Below are positions 44,310 through 52,970 of a stretch of DNA of 64,000 nt, one piece after another (within the stretch, counting starts at the first letter, position 1; each line of letters begins with the position of its first letter). The position numbers were made by a program, and so were the translations under genes. This DNA comes from Planctomycetota bacterium (GTDB lineage Bacteria > Planctomycetota > B15-G4 > SIAN01), in NCBI GenBank assembly GCA_028289345.1, contig JANQQL010000045.1:29398-93397 (forward strand). Reading direction: 5' to 3'. The notes under the pieces were generated by a model. It had not been told where the DNA came from. It saw nothing but the letters and a program-made list of their open reading frames with translations, and did no database searches.

Positions 44310-45353
44310 ATGAAAGCAACTTTGATCGGCTTGGCATGCCTCTTCATTTGTCTCCCCGCGATGGCTCAGCCGAATGGTGGCGAGGGCGATGATGCGGTTC
44401 GTTGTGCGCGATCGTTGAAGGACATTGGCAATCCGGGCTGCATTCGTGCTTCGTCGACCCCTCGAATGGGAGCGTTGTATCCGCTGAGCGAAGACTTCTT
44501 CGTGGACAGCGCGGGTTACGTCGGAGTCGGCACGACGGCTCCGAGCCATCCGTTCCATGTCGCGGGTGACGCGAAGGTTGACGGGACGATGCAGTTCTCC
44601 AACTCGGAGGCGCCGATGATGTACATGTTCGAAGATGGCGTCATCAATCCGCTTCGCGCCGTGGTTGCTCATTCTCCAGGGTTTCCGGACTGGGGACTTT
44701 TCTACCAGGACGAACTTGATACGTTCTTTTTCAAGAGCCCACTTGGCGACGCCCTTTCGGTGAACCTGGTCACGGGCAGAGTCGGGGTTCTGAACCCAGA
44801 TCCCATCCGACTCCTCAACGTGGGCACGAACACTGGTGACTCCCTGGGGATCGGTTCCGTGGAGTACTTTGAAGACGGCGGCTCCTTCGAGCTCCTCTGT
44901 GATTCGGACATCACCTCCGCCATCGATGGTGTCAATGACCTGGGGAACCCGTCATTCTGCTGGGATGACGTGTTCGCCCACAGCTACGTGGTTTGCTCCG
45001 ACGAGAACGCGAAGACCGGAATCCAGGACACTTCCTACGGACTGAACGAGATCCTGCAACTCCGCCCCGTGACCTACCGTTACAAAGCAAAGCAAGACGA
45101 GGGATTGCAGATTGGCCTGCTTGCTCAAGAAGTGCTTCCCGTCATGCCCGAGGTGGTGAAGACCGAGAACGTCGAGCGCGACGAAGAAACAGGCCAGCGA
45201 CGTTTGGTCAAGACCGATCGCCTAGGGATCAACTACACCGCACTGATCCCTGTCCTCATCAACGCCCTGCATGAGCAGCAAGCGGTCATCGAACGGCAAG
45301 AGCAGGTGCTCAACAATTTGGAGCGTCGGCTTCTGGCGGTGGAGAGACCCTGA
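44310..45353 (+). CDS. Secreted protein with C-terminal peptidase S74 (intramolecular chaperone) domain
   Basis: A 347-residue protein with a signal peptide ending near PAMAQ and AAGGAAG before ATG 44310. The middle is beta-rich (GYVGVGTTAPSHPFHVAGDA, repeated GVG/GVL-type turns), as in tail-fibre-like shafts. From about residue 230 the S74 domain begins SDENAKTGIQDTSYGLNEIL, with the Ser and Lys expected for the catalytic dyad, then LRPVTYRYK, GLLAQEVLPVMPEVV and a C-terminal coiled coil (LHEQQAVIERQEQVLNNLER). S74 domains assemble a trimeric beta-helix and then cut themselves off. In phages they end tail spikes; here, with a signal peptide and no phage genes, a secreted trimeric fibre is more likely. 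Confidence 0.88.
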   Translation: MKATLIGLACLFICLPAMAQPNGGEGDDAVRCARSLKDIGNPGCIRASSTPRMGALYPLSEDFFVDSAGYVGVGTTAPSHPFHVAGDAKVDGTMQFSNSEAPMMYMFEDGVINPLRAVVAHSPGFPDWGLFYQDELDTFFFKSPLGDALSVNLVTGRVGVLNPDPIRLLNVGTNTGDSLGIGSVEYFEDGGSFELLCDSDITSAIDGVNDLGNPSFCWDDVFAHSYVVCSDENAKTGIQDTSYGLNEILQLRPVTYRYKAKQDEGLQIGLLAQEVLPVMPEVVKTENVERDEETGQRRLVKTDRLGINYTALIPVLINALHEQQAVIERQEQVLNNLERRLLAVERP

Positions 45354-45416
45354 CTTCGGTTCTCCACTTCGGGAAAAACCACAAATGCGGCTCCCTCTGA
45401 CTTGTCTCGAGGAGGA

Positions 45417-45437
45417 GCCCCCACCGCTGGTGGGGGC
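45417..45437. terminator. GC hairpin between convergent genes
   Basis: A 9-bp stem GCCCCCACC/GGTGGGGGC with a GCT loop, 63 bases after the S74 stop. No T-run; probable bidirectional or Rho-assisted terminator. Confidence 0.5.
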
Positions 45438-45572
45438 GCGGATCGGCGCGACGCGGAGCGCCCCTCTTTCACGAAGACGCCGGTGAATCCGCTCCGCGAC
45501 CGGTGTGAATCACCAAAGACACGTCAAGGAGCCGCGGTTTCCCCGAACCGACAGACCCGGCTGGGAAACGAA

Positions 45573-46031
45573 TCACGAGGCGCCTTCGTTTCCTGCGATG
45601 GCGGTAAGGATGGTGATCGTCAAGTGTGTCCCGATGAGAAGCGCCCCCAGGAGCCCAATCGCCCCCAAAGTGATCCCAAGCCAGCGGCGCGAGCCGAGTT
45701 GATAGGACTTGGCGCGACGATCGATGAGCCAGACGTACATGCCGGCGATGAAGGCGGCGACGATTTTTCCCAGGACTCGCCCCCAGGGTCCCTGCACATG
45801 GGTCAGGTATGGCAACAGTCCCGTAAGGTAGAACACGGCGGACAGAAGGTAGTTCACGACCACGAAGAGGGCACCAATCAAGTACGCGGACCACTGGGTT
45901 CCGTGGTAGGTGCCGAGGGTCTCGTGGCGACCGATCAGGTACTGGAACACGCAGCCGACCAGGTACCCCGTCATTCCCAGGTGGAGCACCAAGAGCAGGG
46001 GCACCAGGGCGGGAGTGAGTGTCACGGACAT
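45573..46031 (-). CDS. Small four-helix membrane protein of unknown function
   Basis: A 152-residue protein. The start at 46031 (GGAG about 8 bases upstream) gives four membrane helices (VPLLLVLHLGMTGYLVGCVF, WSAYLIGALFVVVNYLLSAV, VLGKIVAAFIAGMYVWLI, WLGITLGAIGLLGALLIGTH). A longer frame to 46187 begins with unrelated Arg/Gly-rich sequence. No recognised family. A terminator of the Calx-beta-like gene lies 119 bases upstream, so it has its own promoter. Confidence 0.65.
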   Translation of the reverse strand: MSVTLTPALVPLLLVLHLGMTGYLVGCVFQYLIGRHETLGTYHGTQWSAYLIGALFVVVNYLLSAVFYLTGLLPYLTHVQGPWGRVLGKIVAAFIAGMYVWLIDRRAKSYQLGSRRWLGITLGAIGLLGALLIGTHLTITILTAIAGNEGAS

Positions 46032-46149
46032 CGAGCGGCTCCGGTCGCGAGACGAAGACCTGGAAACATAGCCACCGACGTAGAGGTCGTCATTCGGTCC
46101 CGCGGCAATTTCGAAGAACTCTCCGCAGAACCCCAAGGGCCCAAAGAGT

Positions 46150-46177
46150 GAGGGCCCGGCCTGACGGCCGGGCCCTC
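46150..46177 (-). terminator. Terminator of the Calx-beta-like gene
   Basis: A perfect 12-bp stem GAGGGCCCGGCC/GGCCGGGCCCTC with a TGAC loop, 29 bases past the stop at 46206, followed on the - strand by ACTCTTTGGG. Confidence 0.75.
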
Positions 46178-46205
46178 GAGCACTCACCGGGCGTTTGGTC
46201 TCGAA

Positions 46206-49200
46206 TCAGTCGTCATCGACGTTCGTGACCAGGACGTTCGGGGGGACCATTCCGAGGTAGTCGGAATCGGCGCTGTTGGTTGCCGAGAACACGATCGCAA
46301 AGGCGACGTTTCCATCGGCCGTGAGGTCGTCTTGACCGGTCACCGTGACTACCTGCGGAGTCGACCAGTTGAGGGTGGTGAAGATCAGGCTGGTGGCGCT
46401 GACCGTTCCCTCGGATGTGTCGTTGGAGTTGAAGTTGACCGTGACATCGGCCGTGGGCTCCGAAGTGAGCACGATGCTGTAGGTGGCCGTGCCTCCGGCC
46501 TCGGTGGTCGGACCAGAGATCGCCGACACCTGAATGTCCGCCGTTTCGTCGTCGACGTTGGCAATGCTGATGTCTGCGGGCGCCAGGCCTGCGTACTGGG
46601 GGTCCGTGCTGGTGGCTCCCGAGAAGGTGATGGCATACGGCTGGTTGCCGTCAGCCAGGGAGTCATCCACGCCGACCACGGTGGTGAACTGCGGTGTGCT
46701 CCAGTCCAGCGGGGTGAAGGTCAGGTTGGTGAAGGGCAGCACGCCTTCGGTGGAGTCGTTGGTGCTGAAGTTGACGGTCACGTCGGCCGTTGGCAGAGAG
46801 GTCAGGACCACGCTGAAGACGGCGGGATCGCCGGCTTCGGTGGTGGTGGAAGAAACCGCCTCGACCAGAATGCCGGCGCTGTCGTCATCGATGTTGGTCA
46901 CCGCGACGCTGGCCGGAGTGATTCCGTTGTAGTCCGCGTCCGCGCTCGCGGAGGCGGTGAAGGCGATCGAGTACGCCTGGTTGCCATCCGCGGCAAGGTC
47001 GTCCTGGCCAGTGATGGTCACCACCTGTGGCGAGCTCCAGTTGACGCTGGTGAAGGTCAAGCTGGTCGCGCTGACCGTGCCTTCGGCCAAGTTCGACGAA
47101 TCGAAGTTCACCGTGACGTTGTCGGTCGGCTGAGAGTTCAAGGCGACGCTGAACGTGCTCTGTCCCCCTCCTTCGGTGGTGGAGATCAAAGAAGAAGAAA
47201 CCGTGATTCCTGCGGTTTCGTCGTCCACGTTGGAGGCTGCGATGTTGGCCGGGGTGAGCCCCGCATAGGCAGAGTCGGTGCTGGAGGTCGCGGAGAAGAC
47301 GACGTTGTAGAACTGGTTGCCATCGGCTTCCACGTCGTCGACGCCGGTCAGCATGACCGTCTGCGGGGCGTTCCAGTTCACGCTGTTGAACGTCAGGCTG
47401 CTCACTCCCGCGGTTGCCTCGGAAGTATCGTCGGAGGCGAAGTTGAGGATGACATCGGCGGTCGGCATGGAGTCGAGCACGATCGAGAACGACGCCTGGC
47501 CTCCGGACTCGGTGGTCGGACCGGACACGGCACTGACCGTGATCCCGGCGGTCTCGTCATCGATGTTGGTGATCGGCACGTCCAGAGGAATGATCCCGGA
47601 GTAGTCCAGATCCGTACTGGTGGTCGCGGTGAAGGCGATTCCGTAAGCCTGGTTGCCGTCGGCCTCCAGGTCGTCCGCCCCTGTCACGATGACCGTCTGG
47701 GGAGCGTTCCAGTTCACGCTGTTGAAGGTGAGGCTGGACACTCCGGCGCTGGCTTCGCTGGTGTCGTTGGAAGCGAAGTTGACGATGACGTCGGCGGACG
47801 GCATGGAGTCAAGTGCCACAGTGAAGGTAGCCTGGCCGCCGGACTCGGTGGTCGGACCCGACACGGAGCTCACCGTGATCCCGGCGCTCTCGTCATCGAC
47901 GTTGGTGATGGCGAGGCTCGCCGGAGTGATCGCCGAGTAGTTGGAGTCCGAGCTGGTCGTCGCAGTGAACGCCACGTTGTAAGGCTGATTGCCGTCCGCG
48001 TCCGGATCGTCGGCCCCGGTGACCGTGACCGTCTGAGGAGCGTTCCAGTTGAGGCTGTTGAACGTCAGACTGGTGGGGCTCACGGTGCCTTCGGAGGTGT
48101 CGTCCGAGTCGAAGTTGACCGTCACTCCGGCGGAAGGCATGGAGTCGAGCACGACGGTGAAGCTTGCCTGACCACCGGCTTCGGTGGTGGGCCCCGACGC
48201 GGCACTGACGGAGATTCCGGCGGTTTCGTCGTCGACGTTGGTGACCACGACGTTCGGCGGGAGCATCCCCGAGTAGTCGGAGTCCAAACTGGTCGCACCA
48301 CTGAAAGCGATCGCGTAGGGCTGGTTGCCGTCGGCATCGAAGTCATCCTGACCGGTGACCGTGACAATCTGCGGAGCATCCCAGTTCAGCGAAGTGAAAG
48401 TCAAGCTCGCCGGAGTGGCCGCTCCCTCGGAGGCATCGTTGGAGCTAAAAGCCACGGTCACGTCCGAGGTCGGCTCGGAGGTGAGTTCGATCGAGAAGGT
48501 TGCCTGACCGCCGGCTTCGGTCGTCGGACCAGACACGTCGCTGATCATGATTCCGGCGCTCTCGTCGTCGATGTTGGTGATGTCGACGTCGTCCGGGGTC
48601 AGCCCTTGGTAGTTGCTGTCGGTACTCGAGGTCCCGACGAAGCTGACGGCATAGATTTGGTTGCCATCCATGATGTCATCGTTCACCCCAAAAGCGCGAA
48701 CGTTCTGGGGAGCGTTCCAGTCGGTGCTGGTGAACCACAGCACGGTGTCGCCCAGGGTGCCCTCGCTCAAGTCCTGAGAGTTCAGGAACACGCCCACGTC
48801 GGCGGTCGGCTGGGAATCCAGAACCACGCTGAAGGTCGCGTTGGCGCTGATGCGAGCCGAACCTCCAGCTTCGAAGGTGGGACCGGAAACCGGGCCGATG
48901 GTGATGCCCGCGGTTTCGTCGTCGAGGTTGGTCACCGGAACGTCGTCGAGGTTCAGCGCGGCGTAGTCCGTGTCGGTGCTGGTGATCCCCGAGAAGTCAG
49001 CCGCGAAGGCCTGGTGGCCGTCATCAACGAAGTCGTCCACGCCGGTCACCGTGACCGTCTGTGGGGCGCTCCAGTTGCTGCTGGTGAACACCAACGACGC
49101 CGGGCTGACCGTCCCCTCGTTGGAATCACTGGACGCCAGAGCGATGGTGACGTCGGCAGTCGGTTCGGAGTTGAGCACCACAGTGAAGCTGGCCTGCCCC

Positions 49201-49661
49201 CCGTTCTCCGTGGTCGGTCCGGAGACCCGACTGATGCTGATGCCGGCCGTCTCGTCGTCCACGTTGGTGACCGGAATCTCTTCCAGCTCCAGATTGTGAT
49301 AGACCAGGTGGGTGCTGACCGTCGCCAGCGGCTGAATCGAGTAGGTTTGGTTGCCGTCGGCCAGGTCATCGTCCACCCCGGTGACCATGATGGACTGAGG
49401 GGCGTTCCAGTTCACGGGCGTGAAGGTCAACGAGTCCGGGCTGATGGTGCCTTCGGAGAGGTCCGCCGACTCGAACGGGATCACCACGTTCGAATCCGGG
49501 CGGGTATCCAGGACGACAGAGAAGCTCGCCTGGGTGCCGGCTTCGGTCGTCGCACTGCTGAGCGGGCTCACGGTGACACCGTGCGCCGGACGGCGTTTCG
49601 AGTCGCTGCACCCCGTCGCGACAACGGACAGAAGCAGGCACGTGGTCCACAAAGATCGCAT
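46206..49661 (-). CDS. Lipoprotein with ten Calx-beta-like repeats
   Basis: A 1151-residue protein. The signal ends in lipobox VVATGC, and AGGAGG lies 9 bases before ATG 49661. The mature protein is ten tandem units of about 110 residues: SGPTTEAGGQASFTVVLDSM, then VTVNFDSDDTSEGTVSPTSL, TFNSLNWNAPQTVTVTG, DDxxADGNQPYxIAF and NVDDETAGI. These acidic, beta-sandwich repeats are similar to Calx-beta/extracellular adhesive modules; the D-D and D-x-D-G runs suggest calcium binding. Repeats 5 to 7 are most alike. No anchoring domain besides the lipid is seen. Likely an extracellular adhesive or structural rod. Confidence 0.85.
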   Translation of the reverse strand: MRSLWTTCLLLSVVATGCSDSKRRPAHGVTVSPLSSATTEAGTQASFSVVLDTRPDSNVVIPFESADLSEGTISPDSLTFTPVNWNAPQSIMVTGVDDDLADGNQTYSIQPLATVSTHLVYHNLELEEIPVTNVDDETAGISISRVSGPTTENGGQASFTVVLNSEPTADVTIALASSDSNEGTVSPASLVFTSSNWSAPQTVTVTGVDDFVDDGHQAFAADFSGITSTDTDYAALNLDDVPVTNLDDETAGITIGPVSGPTFEAGGSARISANATFSVVLDSQPTADVGVFLNSQDLSEGTLGDTVLWFTSTDWNAPQNVRAFGVNDDIMDGNQIYAVSFVGTSSTDSNYQGLTPDDVDITNIDDESAGIMISDVSGPTTEAGGQATFSIELTSEPTSDVTVAFSSNDASEGAATPASLTFTSLNWDAPQIVTVTGQDDFDADGNQPYAIAFSGATSLDSDYSGMLPPNVVVTNVDDETAGISVSAASGPTTEAGGQASFTVVLDSMPSAGVTVNFDSDDTSEGTVSPTSLTFNSLNWNAPQTVTVTGADDPDADGNQPYNVAFTATTSSDSNYSAITPASLAITNVDDESAGITVSSVSGPTTESGGQATFTVALDSMPSADVIVNFASNDTSEASAGVSSLTFNSVNWNAPQTVIVTGADDLEADGNQAYGIAFTATTSTDLDYSGIIPLDVPITNIDDETAGITVSAVSGPTTESGGQASFSIVLDSMPTADVILNFASDDTSEATAGVSSLTFNSVNWNAPQTVMLTGVDDVEADGNQFYNVVFSATSSTDSAYAGLTPANIAASNVDDETAGITVSSSLISTTEGGGQSTFSVALNSQPTDNVTVNFDSSNLAEGTVSATSLTFTSVNWSSPQVVTITGQDDLAADGNQAYSIAFTASASADADYNGITPASVAVTNIDDDSAGILVEAVSSTTTEAGDPAVFSVVLTSLPTADVTVNFSTNDSTEGVLPFTNLTFTPLDWSTPQFTTVVGVDDSLADGNQPYAITFSGATSTDPQYAGLAPADISIANVDDETADIQVSAISGPTTEAGGTATYSIVLTSEPTADVTVNFNSNDTSEGTVSATSLIFTTLNWSTPQVVTVTGQDDLTADGNVAFAIVFSATNSADSDYLGMVPPNVLVTNVDDD

Positions 49662-50084
49662 GCTGAGAATCCTCCTAGAGGCCAAGACGGGCGCTCCAAG
49701 GACTGGAGTGAGATGCCCGGAAACGAAGAGAGAGAACAACCGAAGCTCGTTCGCAGACATGCGTCGAGCTTCACGCAACGCTCCCTTTCGTTCTGCGCTC
49801 GAAGGACACTGAATACTTGAACAGCAGGTTCACGCGAAAGCAGTCAAAATCAGACGATTCCCTGATGGGCCGCTCAGCGCATTGACGGATGAAATTTGGT
49901 GTCGCTCACGTTCCTCGATCAAAACGCTTGTGCCGATCACCGCAGCCGTTCTCACAAAGGAAGCCATCCACGCAACTCGCGAATACATTCGACATGGAGT
50001 GCTGCTAGCTGCGTGACAAGCCAGGAAGAGAACCAACTGGCGCGCGACGACGTGTTCGCATCCGACTTCTCAGACCGGCCGTGG
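49662..50084. other. Intergenic region, 423 bases
   Basis: Upstream of the Calx-beta-like gene and downstream of the response regulator, both on the - strand. No gene or clear hairpin seen. Confidence 0.4.
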
Positions 50085-50756
50085 CTATCGCGCCTGGGTT
50101 TGGCGCCAGCGAATCGAATACTGCAACAGCTCCGAAGACGTTTGCGTGTGAAGCTTCTGCTTCAGGTGACGCCGGTGGGTTTCCACGGTCTTGACGCTGA
50201 GTCGCAAGCGCTCGGCAATCTCCTTCGGACCCAGCCCGATCGAGATCAGTTCGAACACCGTCAGTTCGCGGTTGCTCAGTGCGTTGAAGACATGGGTCGA
50301 CTCGCTCTCCCCATTGCCGGCTTTCTCGACCAGTTGCTCGGCAAGGTCGACGCTCAGGAACACGCGACCTGCCGCCACACGACGGATGGCGTCTGCCAAC
50401 CGGTCGCCGGACTGCGTTTTCATGATGAAGCCGCGAGCTCCGGCTTCCAACATGCGCAAGCCGTAGGGGCATTCTTCGAGCAACGTGAAGATCAGGATGG
50501 CACTGGAAGGACTGCGTCGATGCAAGTCACGAACCAGGTCCCCATCCGTGACACCCTCGAGCAGAGGATCCACCACGATCACATCCGGCACGACTCCTTC
50601 TCGGAGGCGACGGAATGCCTCCGTGCGAGTGCCGGCTTCTCCCACGAACTGAAGCTCCGGCTCCTTCTCGAGCAGGTTCTTCACACCGAGTCGGGTGATC
50701 GGATGACTATCAATCACCAGGACGGAACGCGGGGAGGCGGGGTCGGATTCTCTCAT
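50085..50756 (-). CDS. NarL/FixJ-type response regulator
   Basis: A 223-residue protein. The receiver domain spans 11-125: acidic pair at VLVIDSHP, phosphoacceptor Asp63 in PDVIVVDP, Thr in AILIFTLLEE and Lys in RGFIMKT. A LuxR-type helix-turn-helix follows (LSNRELTVFELISIGLGPKE, then IAERLRLSVKTVETHRRHL). No histidine kinase gene lies beside it, so the sensor is elsewhere. ATG 50756 is selected because it starts the receiver; the longer frame upstream lacks similarity, and the Shine-Dalgarno is weak. It is divergent from the ECF sigma gene, with 206 bases between starts. Confidence 0.9.
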   Translation of the reverse strand: MRESDPASPRSVLVIDSHPITRLGVKNLLEKEPELQFVGEAGTRTEAFRRLREGVVPDVIVVDPLLEGVTDGDLVRDLHRRSPSSAILIFTLLEECPYGLRMLEAGARGFIMKTQSGDRLADAIRRVAAGRVFLSVDLAEQLVEKAGNGESESTHVFNALSNRELTVFELISIGLGPKEIAERLRLSVKTVETHRRHLKQKLHTQTSSELLQYSIRWRQTQAR

Positions 50757-50962
50757 CACTGGGGGCAACGGAATTCGTGGACGCCTTCCCCCGAGTTTTT
50801 TCTGAATCGTTTTTGCGGCGCACAGCGTCCCTTGCCAGCTCTCGAGCATGCCGTTAACGTGCCGAATCAGCACTAGAGTTCGGCCGCGAAAACACAGACG
50901 GCGTCGATCGAACCCCTTCCTCGAATTCCCACCATCCCCAGGACCGATCGCCCCTCTCTCCG

Positions 50963-51493
50963 ATGCCACCCTCCTCCCCCTCCGCCTCCGAGTTCCAACT
51001 GCGGGTCTACCAAGAGCTCAAACAGATCGCGCGGATGCTGTTTCGAGGGCAGCCAAAGAATCACACCCTGCAGCCGACCGCCTTGGTCCACGAAGCCTGG
51101 GTCCGTCTCATTGGAGAACAACGACTCGACCCGTCAAGCCGGCTCCGCTTTCTTTCCGTCGCGGCCACCGCGATGCGCAATTTGCTGGTGGACCACGCGC
51201 GCAAGCGCAAGAGCAAGAGGCGAGGGGGCGATCACCAGCGCACTCGACTGGAAGAAGTCGTCGCGGCGACGGAAGACCGGATTGACCTACTGACCTTGGA
51301 CGAATCCCTTCAAGAGCTGGCCAACTTGAATTCGCGAATGGGTCGAGTGGTGGAGCTGCGTTTCTTCGGGGGACTCACCATTCAAGAAACCGCCGAGGTT
51401 CTCGAGGTCGGTACCACCACCGTGGAGAACGACTGGGCCGCGGCCAAGGTATGGCTCACCCGGAGCATGGGCCGAGGTCTTTCGGATGACTGA
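50963..51493 (+). CDS. ECF-family sigma factor
   Basis: A 176-residue sigma factor of the ECF group typical of planctomycetes. Region 2: YQELKQIARMLF, TLQPTALVHEAWVRLI and RFLSVAATAMRNLLVDHARK. Region 4: MGRVVELRFFGGLTIQETAE, then a helix-turn-helix VLEVGTTTVENDWAAAKVWL. The last bases overlap the kinase gene by 8 bases (GATGACTGA), so they are translated together. Such pairs let a Ser/Thr kinase control sigma activity instead of an anti-sigma protein; that is family knowledge, not shown here. Confidence 0.93.
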   Translation: MPPSSPSASEFQLRVYQELKQIARMLFRGQPKNHTLQPTALVHEAWVRLIGEQRLDPSSRLRFLSVAATAMRNLLVDHARKRKSKRRGGDHQRTRLEEVVAATEDRIDLLTLDESLQELANLNSRMGRVVELRFFGGLTIQETAEVLEVGTTTVENDWAAAKVWLTRSMGRGLSDD

Positions 51494-52970
51494 CGGCCGC
51501 GGGGAACACTCTTCCTCGGGCGCCGATGACGACCAACGAGTGCTGGAACTCTTGCGTCAAGCGTGTGCACTGCCGGCCGACGAGCGTGAGTCGTTTCTTC
51601 AGAGCCAGCCGGATGGAGAGCTACGAGAGACGGTGCAACGCCTCCTCGCCTACGAACCGAGCGCCGACCAGTTCTTCGGGGAGAGTCGGGTGTTCCCGGG
51701 CCACGAATACCTAGGGATGGTCGGACCCGACTCGCGGGAACCCGTCGAGTGGAAGGGCCCGAAGCGGATCGCCCGCTACGAAATCGTGCGACTGGTCGGC
51801 CGTGGAGGCATGGGCATGGTGTTCGAAGCCATCCAGGACGCCCCGCGGCGTCGCGTGGCGATCAAGGTCATGAGCAGCGCGTTCCCCTCCGACACCTTGC
51901 GCCAGAGATTCGAGCAGGAGGCGGAAGCCCTGGGACGCTTGCAACATCCCGGGGTCGCCCAAATTCTCGAAGCCGGCACCTGCGAATTCGACTTGGGAAC
52001 TCACCCGTTCATCGCCATGGAGTTCGTCGAGGGGCAGCCTCTGACAGTCGATGCGGATCGGCGCAGCCTCGACGTTCGCGAACGGATCGCTCTCATGGTG
52101 AAAGTCGGTGAAGCGGTCCACCATGCTCACCAGCGTGGCATCCTTCACCGAGACTTGAAGCCCGACAACATCCTCACCGACCCTCTCGGCCAACCACGGG
52201 TTCTCGACTTTGGCGTGGCGCGCTTGGTCGAGTCGGAGGAATTCTCTCCGGCCACTTTGACTCGCTCCATGGAAGTGATCGGCACCCTCGCATACATGAG
52301 CCCGGAACAGGTGACCGGGTCCGGTCAGGCACTGAACGAAGCGTCGGACGTCTACAGTCTGGGAGTCATCTGCTTCGAGTTGTTGACGGGAGAGAAGCCC
52401 TACGATCTGCATGAAAAACCATTCACCGAAGCCTGCTTGACGATCCGCGACACCGAACCGCGGCGCCTGGGAGACATCAATGCCAGCTTGAAAGGAGATC
52501 TGCAAGTCATCGTGAACAAAGCGTTGGAGAAAGATCGATCCCAACGCTACGCCAGCGCCGCGGAGCTCGTGGAAGACTTACGGAGATTCTTGAACGACGA
52601 GCCCATCTTGGCACGCCCGCCAAGCACGGTGTACCGAGTCCGCAAGCTGATGGCGCGCAACAAAGCGCTCTTGCCGGCGATCCTCGCAATCACGGTCGCC
52701 ATGGTGGTTCTCTTGGCCAGACCCACCGTGCTGCGCGAGGATGCCGTTCCCGGAAAGCTCGTTCTGGCCGACCCAGAGCACCTGGAGCGAATTCTCGAGC
52801 AATGGCTCGTCGAGGCAGACGTCGCGGAAGTCGTCGACCGAGTCCAGAAAAGCGAAGCCTGGACGGCCGAAGAGAAATCGCTTGCGCTGCAGATCCTGGT
52901 GAAACGATGGGCAGCGTCGCTCGAAGTGGAACCTGCCGACGAACCTCGAATCAAAACTCCGCGCGAATAG
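51486..52970 (+). CDS. Membrane-anchored Ser/Thr protein kinase (PknB-like)
   Basis: A 494-residue protein. An N-terminal 90 residues of helices precede the kinase domain: Gly loop GRGGMG at 105-110, catalytic Lys127 in VAIKVMSS, HRDLKPDN at about 221, DFG at about 241 and PEQVTGSGQ in the substrate region. One membrane helix (LLPAILAITVAMVVLLARP) at about 395 ends the kinase part, leaving a 75-residue tail outside. The N-terminal part resembles the acidic docking segments of ECF-linked kinases. It forms an overlapping pair with the sigma gene, and its stop overlaps the convergent lipoprotein gene by 20 bases. Confidence 0.93.
   Translation: MTDGRGEHSSSGADDDQRVLELLRQACALPADERESFLQSQPDGELRETVQRLLAYEPSADQFFGESRVFPGHEYLGMVGPDSREPVEWKGPKRIARYEIVRLVGRGGMGMVFEAIQDAPRRRVAIKVMSSAFPSDTLRQRFEQEAEALGRLQHPGVAQILEAGTCEFDLGTHPFIAMEFVEGQPLTVDADRRSLDVRERIALMVKVGEAVHHAHQRGILHRDLKPDNILTDPLGQPRVLDFGVARLVESEEFSPATLTRSMEVIGTLAYMSPEQVTGSGQALNEASDVYSLGVICFELLTGEKPYDLHEKPFTEACLTIRDTEPRRLGDINASLKGDLQVIVNKALEKDRSQRYASAAELVEDLRRFLNDEPILARPPSTVYRVRKLMARNKALLPAILAITVAMVVLLARPTVLREDAVPGKLVLADPEHLERILEQWLVEADVAEVVDRVQKSEAWTAEEKSLALQILVKRWAASLEVEPADEPRIKTPRE

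Noticed and set aside
44310..45353. Prophage tail-spike gene.
   Set aside because: It carries a Sec signal peptide, and no phage structural, lysis or integrase gene occurs anywhere in the window.
46332..49820. Long + strand open frame of more than 1100 codons opposite the Calx-beta-like gene.
   Set aside because: It mirrors the repeat of the true gene on the other strand, has no signal or Shine-Dalgarno, and its residues (Arg/Val/His/Gly-rich, repeated VDVGDR-type) do not resemble a protein family.
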